Below, piece after piece: positions 1 to 4,503 of a stretch of DNA of 7,120 nucleotides. The stretch's first letter is position 1; each line of letters opens with the position of its first letter. A program made the translations under genes and the position numbers. The notes beneath the pieces are model-generated. The model had not been told where the DNA came from. It did no database searches and saw only the letters and a program-made list of their open reading frames with translations. The DNA is from Acidobacteriota bacterium (GTDB taxonomy: Bacteria > Acidobacteriota > Terriglobia > Acidiferrales > UBA7541), in the NCBI GenBank assembly GCA_003131985.1, contig PKWH01000349.1:6943-14062 (forward strand). Reading direction: 5' to 3'.

Positions 1-155
1 GACGGAGTTTTTCCTTCATTGCCGGGGCAGAAAGGACAGTTGGGATTGCCCTTGATCTGAACGCTTTCGCGGACAAAATCCATGGGGCGTTTCGCCCGGT
101 CGGTTGAAATGATGACCCAACGTCCGGTTATCGGATCTTTGCGAAGCTCCGGCAA
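1..155 (-). CDS. galT: Galactose-1-phosphate uridylyltransferase, N-terminal part (runs off left edge)
   Basis: Only the first 51 codons are visible. The translation begins with PELRKDPITGRWVII, followed by STDRAKRP and then CPFCPGNE, which is the classic GalT N-terminus. C40 and C43 (numbered from the chosen start) are the pair that binds the structural metal in the family; the catalytic HPH motif lies beyond the window. GalT exchanges UMP between UDP-glucose and galactose-1-phosphate in the cytoplasmic Leloir pathway. There is no ATG or GTG between the yraN stop and the conserved PELRKDP block in this frame. The TTG at 155-153 is therefore the likely start, supported by GGGAG placed six bases upstream. 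The first in-frame ATG (M25) is inside conserved sequence and too late. The gene follows yraN by 27 bases in the same direction, suggesting one transcript. Family assignment is secure; the start is well supported but inferred. Confidence 0.9.
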   Translation of the reverse strand, partial: MPELRKDPITGRWVIISTDRAKRPMDFVRESVQIKGNPNCPFCPGNEGKTP

Positions 156-161
156 CTTTTT

Positions 162-166
162 CTCCC
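162..166 (-). promoter_or_regulatory. Ribosome binding site of galT that selects a TTG start
   Basis: Read on the minus strand this is GGGAG, followed by six bases (AAAAAG) and then TTG CCG GAG CTT, the start of the conserved GalT sequence. Its good match and spacing are the main reason for placing the galT start at the TTG. It lies inside the 27-base gap after the yraN stop. Confidence 0.6.
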
Positions 167-182
167 AGGCCTTAGTATCGCA

Positions 183-632
183 TCAAGCGTTGTCTTGGCC
201 GAAGGCTGCTTTGTGAAGGCGTACGATCGGCTTTTGACCGAGGCGTGTCTCGATGGCGAGCACGTCAAACCTCCACTCGGTATTATCCAGGTGGCGAGCA
301 CGAAGAAATTGCCGCGCCATGCGCGCCAAGTTGCGGCGCTTCTCGTGATTGATTGCGTCTTCCGGCCTCGACTGGCCTAGCTGAGCCGTTGTGCGAGTCT
401 TTACTTCCACAAACGCCAGCATCGGGCCGTCGTATGCGACCACGTCGAGTTCGCCCTTCATTCCCGGCACAGTGAAATTACGCGCGATCACTACGTAACC
501 CTGATGGCGGAGGTACCAGTAGGCGTAGGTTTCACCGCGAACTCCTGTCTTTCGCGCGCGTTCTTTTGCGGAAGCTTCCAGACGAGCCTCCGCCAAGCCT
601 TTACTGGCGGCGAAATTCAGAATCGAATACAT
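183..632 (-). CDS. yraN: YraN / UPF0102 family protein, predicted PD-(D/E)XK nuclease fold
   Basis: Counting from the ATG at 632 the protein has 149 residues. The family signature is clear: G-x-x-GE, then YLRHQGY and RN, then GELDVVAYDG, FVEVKTR and the late RFDVLAIE. D63 together with E76 and K78 (of FVEVK) matches the D...ExK core of restriction-endonuclease-like folds. The biological role of YraN is poorly defined; links to recombination or Holliday-junction processing are only suggested for the family. The usual length is about 120 residues, so there is an N-terminal extension of roughly 30 basic residues. The open frame continues upstream to a GTG at 704 (173 residues). Neither start has a good Shine-Dalgarno. 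I prefer 632 because an isolated TATAAA, possibly a -10 box, sits at 663-668 on this strand. The gene is followed after 27 bases by galT, so the two are probably co-transcribed. Confidence 0.85.
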   Translation of the reverse strand: MYSILNFAASKGLAEARLEASAKERARKTGVRGETYAYWYLRHQGYVVIARNFTVPGMKGELDVVAYDGPMLAFVEVKTRTTAQLGQSRPEDAINHEKRRNLARMARQFLRARHLDNTEWRFDVLAIETRLGQKPIVRLHKAAFGQDNA

Positions 633-775
633 GAACTGAGAAATCAAATGTGGACCGTCCCGTTTATAAAAGAGCAGCTTGCGTCGAGCCACGGCTGCTT
701 GCACTTTCCCAGGAGCAGCGGAAAGCGGAGATGATTCTGCCAGAATTTGCAGAGCGCGTGGAAGGAGTTCATAAC

Positions 776-838
776 AAAAAATTCCGGGCCAGTGGGGCTG
801 GAAAGCCCAGCAGCCTCGCGTCGAGTACGAGGCTGGGC
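776..838 (-). terminator. Inverted repeats and T-run downstream of the aminotransferase gene; candidate terminator
   Basis: The gap between the aminotransferase stop and yraN contains overlapping stems. On the plus strand, CAGCCTCG (811-818) and CGAGGCTG (828-835) form a perfect 8-bp inverted repeat with a 9-base loop. Alternatively, GCCCAG (805-810) pairs with CTGGGC (833-838) around a 3-base bulge. Read on the minus strand, CTGGGC (810-805) can instead pair with GCCCGG (790-785, one G-T wobble). That stem is followed directly by AATTTTTT, with the six T's at 781-776. This last arrangement resembles an intrinsic terminator for the leftward aminotransferase transcript. The loop of that stem is long (14 bases) and the stems are mutually exclusive, so the call is tentative. 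Confidence 0.45.
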
Positions 839-870
839 CCTTTCAAAGCGGAACATTTGCTGCGCAGTAG

Positions 871-2229
871 TTATAAGGTTCGCTCGATTTCGCTGATGAT
901 TCCGTCGAGAGTGCGAACGGCAAACTCGGCCTGTTCCTCGTCGATCATGAGCGGCGGGCAAAGCCGCAGCGTGGTGTCGCCTGAGCCAAGAACGAGGAGT
1001 CCCTTGTGAAACGCCATCTGGACGATGCGGTTGCGCAGGTCGGGCGCTCGCTCCTTGGTTTTTTGGTCGCGCACAAACTCAATGCCGATCATCAAGCCGC
1101 GGCCGCGAACTTCACCGACGATTTTGTGGCGCTCAGGCCAGTCAGCCGTTTGCCGCTTGATGAATTCGCCCATGCGAGCGGCGTTGGCCATGTAACTCTT
1201 CTCGATTAAGGCCAGCGTTGCGAGCGAAGCCGCGATGCAGACAGGATTGCCGCCGAAAGTGGACGCGTGCGCGCCGGGCGTCCAGTCCATCACCGACGCC
1301 TTCGTGATAATTGCGCTAAGCGGCATGCCTGACGCAATTCCCTTCGCGGTGCAGATAATGTCCGGTTCGACGCCGGCATAATCCACGGCCCACCACTTGC
1401 CGGTGCGGCCCATGCCCGATTGCACTTCATCGGCAACAAGCATGATTCCATGCTTGTGGCAGATTTTTTCCAGACCTTGGAGGAATTCCGCGGGCGCGGG
1501 CAAATAGCCGCCTTCGCCTTGGACCGGCTCGATGAAAATTCCGGCTACTTCGTCGGGATCCACGCGGCGGCGGAAGAGTTCATTTTCAAGATACGAAAGG
1601 CAATCGGCGGATGCGTTCTCCGGACGGATTCCGTAGGTGCCGCGATAGGTGTCCGGATAAGGCATGTGAAACACGCCGGAGAGGAGAGTGCCGAATCCTT
1701 TGCGCTGAACGGCCCTGCTCGCGGTGAGCGAAAGCGCGCCCATGGTACGTCCATGGAATGCGCCGTGAAACGCGACGAGCTTGTCGCGCTTCGTATGATA
1801 TTTGGCGAGCTTGATTGCGGCTTCGACGGCTTCCGTGCCGGAATTGCCGAAATAAACGCGTTTGGGTTCCTTGCCGGGCGCGATAAAAGCGAGCTTCTCA
1901 GCGAGCTCCACCATATTGGGGTAATAAAAATCCGTGCCGGACATGTGAATTAGCTCGGCGGCCTGTTTTTGGATTGCGGCGACGACGTCAGGGTGGCAGT
2001 GGCCGGTGGAAACAACAGCGATGCCTGCCGCGAAATCGAGGAACGAGTTGCCGTCAACATCTTCGATCACAGCGCCGCGCCCGCGCTTGGCGACGAGCGG
2101 ATAATCACGCGTGTAAGACGGCGAAAGGACGCGCGCATCGCGCTCTACAATCTGCTTGGCTTTCGGCCCAGGCAGCGGAGTAACCAGGTGCGGCAGCTTG
2201 GTTTCAATAATTGTTTCCGTCGTTTGCAT
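871..2229 (-). CDS. Class III PLP-dependent aminotransferase (acetylornithine / 4-aminobutyrate aminotransferase family)
   Basis: The 452-residue protein has the full fold-type I class III pattern. NSGTEA at 129-134 binds the PLP phosphate. AFHGRT at 157-162 holds the aromatic residue that stacks on the cofactor. VADEVQSGMGRTG has D267, which pairs with the pyridine nitrogen. TAKGIASG carries the Schiff-base lysine K296, and TFGGNP is at 324-329. The N-terminal PGPKAK, the DVDGNSFLDF stretch and the STGHCHP and HMSGTDFYY segments resemble archaeal-type members annotated as acetylornithine, 4-aminobutyrate or ornithine aminotransferases. Some relatives in Pyrococcus are amino-acid racemases. 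The exact substrate cannot be read from the sequence, so no symbol is given. The ATG start is strongly supported by GGAGG at 2235-2239, five bases upstream. None of the neighbours belongs to an arginine or GABA pathway, so context does not settle the substrate. The protein is probably cytoplasmic, complete and intact. Confidence 0.93.
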   Translation of the reverse strand: MQTTETIIETKLPHLVTPLPGPKAKQIVERDARVLSPSYTRDYPLVAKRGRGAVIEDVDGNSFLDFAAGIAVVSTGHCHPDVVAAIQKQAAELIHMSGTDFYYPNMVELAEKLAFIAPGKEPKRVYFGNSGTEAVEAAIKLAKYHTKRDKLVAFHGAFHGRTMGALSLTASRAVQRKGFGTLLSGVFHMPYPDTYRGTYGIRPENASADCLSYLENELFRRRVDPDEVAGIFIEPVQGEGGYLPAPAEFLQGLEKICHKHGIMLVADEVQSGMGRTGKWWAVDYAGVEPDIICTAKGIASGMPLSAIITKASVMDWTPGAHASTFGGNPVCIAASLATLALIEKSYMANAARMGEFIKRQTADWPERHKIVGEVRGRGLMIGIEFVRDQKTKERAPDLRNRIVQMAFHKGLLVLGSGDTTLRLCPPLMIDEEQAEFAVRTLDGIISEIERTL

Positions 2230-2234
2230 GTCTT

Positions 2235-2256
2235 CCTCCAGGAAGTAAAATTTATA
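2235..2256 (-). promoter_or_regulatory. Shine-Dalgarno and possible -10 box of the aminotransferase gene
   Basis: On the minus strand GGAGG (2239-2235) lies five bases before the ATG, a near-ideal ribosome binding site. Just upstream, TATAAA (2256-2251) in an AT-rich patch matches a sigma-70 -10 box at five of six positions. Transcription would start near 2244, giving a leader of about 15 bases that just includes the ribosome binding site. I see no good -35 hexamer 16-18 bases further up. The binding site is firm; the promoter is tentative. Confidence 0.35.
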
Positions 2257-2404
2257 AAATCTTTATGTTTGTACGCGCACTAATGTCTGGCGCGCGAACT
2301 AGTAACAAACAGATGGAGGAAGAGGACTTAATCGACGCCGAAGAGATTCGGGCGCTCGTGAGAGGGCTGGCTATGCAGCGACAGGATGTATTTCGTGGAA
2401 ATCT

Positions 2405-3844
2405 TCATTTGTACTTCCAGCGGACACTTCCGTCTTTCGTGTCTTCCACTATGATACCAGAATCGGCGAGTTGTTGGCGTATATCATCGCTGCGCTTGAA
2501 ATCGCGGCGCTTCTTTGCGGCATTTCGCTCCTCGATCAGCGCTTCGACCTGTTCTGGAGAGATGCGGGGCTTGTCCGGGGCAAAGCCAAGCTTCGCCAAC
2601 TTCTCGTCGTCATCCTCCGCGAGCACGGCAAGGATGCCATCTACTTTCTCCATGGCGGCGATGACGCGCGGCGCGTCCTGCTGCAGAAACTCTCCCCGGT
2701 CCATTGCAGTATTTATATCGCGCACCAGATCGAAAACCGCGGCTAAGGCAAGTGCCGTGTTCAGATCGCCGGCCAGTCCGGCGTCGAAATCTGTCTCGGC
2801 CTTCTCGGCGCGCTTGCGGATGTCCGCGCTTGATCCGGCGGGAAATTGTTCGGCCTTCAATCGCGAGACAAAATTTCGAAGCCGCGCCACCGAGCTTTCC
2901 GCTTGCTTTAGACTATCCGAGGTGAAGTTAAGCTGGCGGCGATACGGCACGGAAAGCAGCAGAAAACGGATGGTGGAAGGCTTGTGTCCTTTTGTGAAAA
3001 GGTCGCGCAGCGTATAGAAGTTGCCGAGCGATTTCGACATTTTCTCGCCGTCAATAATCAAGTGTTCCGCGTGAAGCCAAAGCCGGACGAATGGATGTCC
3101 TGTCGCCGCTTCGCTCTGGGCAATTTCGTTTTCATGATGAGGGAACGCAAGATCCACGCCTCCGGTGTGGATGTCCAGCGTGTCTCCCAAATACTTCATG
3201 GCCATCGCGGAGCACTCGATGTGCCACCCCGGACGGCCGGGTCCGATACGCGTCTCCCAGAAATGCTCTCCGGGCTTGGGAGCTTTCCAGAGCGCGAAGT
3301 CGCGCGCGTTTTCCTTTTCATACTGGTCAACATCCACTCGTACGCCGGTCTTCATGCCGGCCAGATCGATCTTCGAGAGGCGTCCGTAGTGCGGAAATTT
3401 TGCGATGCTGTAATAGATCGAACCTTCGCTGTTGTAGGTGAGCCCCTTTTTCTGGAGACGTTCAATCAGCGCGACCATATCTTCGATGTGATCGGTGGCG
3501 CGAACGAGCTCTTCAGGAGCTTCCAAGTGCAAAGCGTCCATGTCTTCCAGAAAGGCCTGAACATATTTCTCCGTGTACTCGCGAATGCTGATTTTGGCGG
3601 CCGCAGCTTTCTGGATGATTCGATCGTCCACGTCTGTTAAGTTCATCACCTGGAGCACGCGGTATTTGCGAGATTGAAGGAAGCGGCGCAGGACGTCCTG
3701 GAAGACGAAAGTACGGAAATTCCCTATATGCGCAAAGTCATACACCGTGGGTCCGCAGGTGTACATATGCACTTCGCCCTTACGAATTGGGTCGAGAGGC
3801 TCCAAGCGGTTCGTCAGCGTGTTGTGCAGATGTATGGCGGTCAT
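2405..3844 (-). CDS. cysS: Cysteinyl-tRNA synthetase
   Basis: This 479-residue protein is a complete class I aminoacyl-tRNA synthetase that charges tRNA-Cys with cysteine using ATP in the cytoplasm. TCGPTVYDFAHIGN (29-42) gives the zinc ligand C30 and the HIGH-type motif HIGN at 39-42. C211 (in WHIECSAM) with H236 and E240 (in FPHHENE) completes the zinc site that recognises the cysteine thiol; this spacing matches the E. coli enzyme. KMSKS is at 268-272. The anticodon-binding DALR-type helical region occupies roughly 340-405, followed by a C-terminal segment rich in basic and acidic residues (430-479). Length is close to the usual ~460-480. The ATG at 3844 is the first possible start because an in-frame TAG lies two codons upstream. 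The ribosome binding site is weak. The gene is transcribed away from the small exported-protein gene at 4106. Confidence 0.97.
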   Translation of the reverse strand: MTAIHLHNTLTNRLEPLDPIRKGEVHMYTCGPTVYDFAHIGNFRTFVFQDVLRRFLQSRKYRVLQVMNLTDVDDRIIQKAAAAKISIREYTEKYVQAFLEDMDALHLEAPEELVRATDHIEDMVALIERLQKKGLTYNSEGSIYYSIAKFPHYGRLSKIDLAGMKTGVRVDVDQYEKENARDFALWKAPKPGEHFWETRIGPGRPGWHIECSAMAMKYLGDTLDIHTGGVDLAFPHHENEIAQSEAATGHPFVRLWLHAEHLIIDGEKMSKSLGNFYTLRDLFTKGHKPSTIRFLLLSVPYRRQLNFTSDSLKQAESSVARLRNFVSRLKAEQFPAGSSADIRKRAEKAETDFDAGLAGDLNTALALAAVFDLVRDINTAMDRGEFLQQDAPRVIAAMEKVDGILAVLAEDDDEKLAKLGFAPDKPRISPEQVEALIEERNAAKKRRDFKRSDDIRQQLADSGIIVEDTKDGSVRWKYK

Positions 3845-3868
3845 TTTCTAGAGCCGTGCAGAGGTGTA

Positions 3869-3897
3869 ATTCTAACTGACGCATCGGTTTGCAGCAA
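3869..3897 (-). promoter_or_regulatory. cysS: Candidate sigma-70 promoter for cysS
   Basis: On the minus strand TTGCTG (3897-3892) is followed after exactly 17 bases by TAGAAT (3874-3869). The -10 matches consensus at five of six positions, the -35 only at TTG. A start near 3862 would leave a leader of about 17 bases before the cysS ATG. If this is the only promoter, the hairpins at 3941-4002 lie upstream of the transcript and would act, if at all, as DNA sites. Confidence 0.35.
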
Positions 3898-3940
3898 AGC
3901 GCCGTGGCAAGCTGAATTTCCTGGAGCGGGCGAATGCTTT

Positions 3941-3961
3941 CCCCATCGATCACCGACGGGG
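3941..3961 (-). repeat. Short GC-rich hairpin upstream of cysS
   Basis: On the minus strand CCCCGTCG (3961-3954) pairs with CGATGGGG (3948-3941) around the five-base loop GTGAT. The 8-bp stem contains one G-U wobble in minus-strand RNA. On the plus strand the same position is an A-C mismatch, so the structure would favour RNA made in the cysS direction. It shares two bases with the larger inverted repeat at 3960-4002 and has no T-run, so it is not a standard terminator. Its function is unknown. Confidence 0.45.
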
Positions 3962-4002
3962 TACTGGAACTCCTAAGGACAAATAGGACTTCGAACAGTA
4001 CC
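3960..4002. repeat. Long imperfect inverted repeat in the cysS divergent region
   Basis: On the plus strand the outer arms are GGTACTG (3960-3966) and CAGTACC (3996-4002), a perfect 7-bp match. Inside them GAA (3967-3969) pairs with TTC (3990-3992). After a C-C mismatch, TCCTA (3971-3975) pairs with TAGGA (3984-3988) around the eight-base loop AGGACAAA. A three-base GAA bulge (3993-3995) is the only other interruption, so 15 base pairs form in total. The right side also begins an imperfect direct repeat: AATAGG...GTACCA occurs at 3982-4003 and again at 4003-4020. It could be a regulator binding site, a leader RNA structure, or the relic of a small repeat element; the sequence does not decide between these. 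Confidence 0.5.
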
Positions 4003-4018
4003 AATAGGCCGTCTGTAC

Positions 4019-4034
4019 CATTTTTTGAAAAATG
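4019..4034. repeat. AT-rich palindrome covering the -35 of the promoter at 4025-4053
   Basis: CATTTTT and AAAAATG form a perfect 7-bp inverted repeat separated by only TG. The -35 hexamer TTGAAA (4025-4030) lies inside it. Its shape suits a dimeric regulator's operator, but runs of A and T produce such symmetry easily by chance. Confidence 0.35.
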
Positions 4035-4053
4035 TGTTCAGTTAGGCTATAGC
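4025..4053 (+). promoter_or_regulatory. Sigma-70-type promoter for the exported-protein gene at 4106
   Basis: TTGAAA (4025-4030, five of six matches to the -35 consensus) is followed after exactly 17 bases by TATAGC (4048-4053, four of six matches to the -10). Transcription should start near 4060, giving a leader of about 45 bases. The -35 lies in the palindrome at 4019-4034 and the -10 in the palindrome at 4045-4054, suggesting possible repressor control. Confidence 0.6.
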
Positions 4054-4054
4054 C
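4045..4054. repeat. Perfect decamer palindrome GGCTATAGCC over the -10 box
   Basis: The ten bases read the same on both strands and contain the -10 hexamer of the rightward promoter. The centre lies 23 bases from that of the palindrome at 4019-4034, close to two helical turns. The pair could be a split operator; a single decamer palindrome is weak evidence on its own. Confidence 0.35.
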
Positions 4055-4070
4055 AGATTTCGAGGCTCTT

Positions 4071-4084
4071 GCCGAACAATCGGC
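4071..4084 (+). repeat. Small leader hairpin upstream of the exported-protein gene
   Basis: GCCGA (4071-4075) and TCGGC (4080-4084) form a perfect 5-bp stem with the four-base loop ACAA. It falls within the predicted leader (from about 4060). It ends nine bases before the purine-rich stretch AAAGAGA that is the likely ribosome binding site, so that site would remain exposed. Confidence 0.35.
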
Positions 4085-4105
4085 GCGGGTCCAAAGAGAA
4101 AAACG

Positions 4106-4495
4106 ATGAAGAAAATAATTCTTCTGGCAGGCATCGCGTTGCTGGCTGGTTCAGCGCAGGCACAGATGAGAAGCAACGGGACGAGCTCCCTCGGTGGTAG
4201 CTTGAGTTTTTCTCATCCCAGCCACGGAACTCCGGCTCCGGCTCCACAGGCAAATGTGAGCGCGACAAATCCCGGCGAGTTCGTTCCGTCAACTTTCGAA
4301 AGTTACAAAGAAGCGGTCATTATCGGTCAGGAACAGTTGAACGCGAGGCCGGTGACTGTAGCTGAGGCAGCGCGAATCTTTCAAGCCCAGAAAAAATCGG
4401 AAAGCCAAAAGCACGCGCTGATCGTCGAGCAGGACAATAACGGAAGAATGATCATTTCCAGCGGGAAACAGCAGGAACGCGGCGAGAGCAATTAG
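4106..4495 (+). CDS. Small exported protein of unknown function
   Basis: I do not recognise the family of this 129-residue protein. Residues 1-19 form a textbook signal peptide: two lysines, a hydrophobic core (IILLAGIALLAG) and the cleavage motif AQA before Q20. The mature protein starts with a Ser/Gly-rich stretch (22-36) and a Pro/Ala-rich linker (PAPAP, 43-47). A more structured region at about 56-95 follows, containing FVPSTFESYKEAVIIGQEQL and RPVTVAEAARIFQAQKK. The last 30 residues are hydrophilic, with the possible strand IVEQDNNGRMIIS. There are no cysteines and no lipobox, so it is probably a soluble periplasmic or secreted protein. The ATG start is preceded by a weak AAAGAGA and a good promoter at 4025-4053. 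It is the only plus-strand gene here and ends 8 bases from the stop of the convergent M28 peptidase. Signal peptide, promoter and codon structure make it a real gene. Confidence 0.8.
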   Translation: MKKIILLAGIALLAGSAQAQMRSNGTSSLGGSLSFSHPSHGTPAPAPQANVSATNPGEFVPSTFESYKEAVIIGQEQLNARPVTVAEAARIFQAQKKSESQKHALIVEQDNNGRMIISSGKQQERGESN

Positions 4496-4503
4496 CGGGA
4501 CGA

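Noticed and set aside
2389..2402. Small inverted repeat ATTTC/GAAAT just after the cysS stop, as a terminator.
   Set aside because: The stem is only five AT-rich pairs with a three-base loop and no T-run follows it on the minus strand.
2211..3017. A 268-codon plus-strand open frame, whose first part (from an ATG at 2314, MEEEDLIDAEEIRALVRGLA) looks protein-like and lies in the gap between cysS and the aminotransferase.
   Set aside because: Most of it is antisense to conserved cysS sequence and is a low-complexity Ser/Arg/Ala product. No ribosome binding site precedes any candidate start. The first 30 or so codons are intergenic, but there is no stop to make them a separate small gene.
3780..4004. 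A minus-strand frame of 74 codons upstream of and overlapping the cysS start.
   Set aside because: It is in a different frame from cysS, has no recognisable motif or ribosome binding site, and crosses the predicted cysS promoter.
4021..4026. T-run after the inverted repeat at 3960-4002, read as a rightward terminator.
   Set aside because: The T's are 18 bases beyond the stem with no pairing in between, no gene ends just upstream on that strand, and they overlap a good -35 box.
3845..4105. Possible T-box riboswitch or tRNA in front of cysS.
   Set aside because: There is no T-box consensus (a GGTGGNACCGCG-like sequence), no antiterminator/terminator pair with a T-run, and no cloverleaf or TTCGA-type T-arm in the right context.
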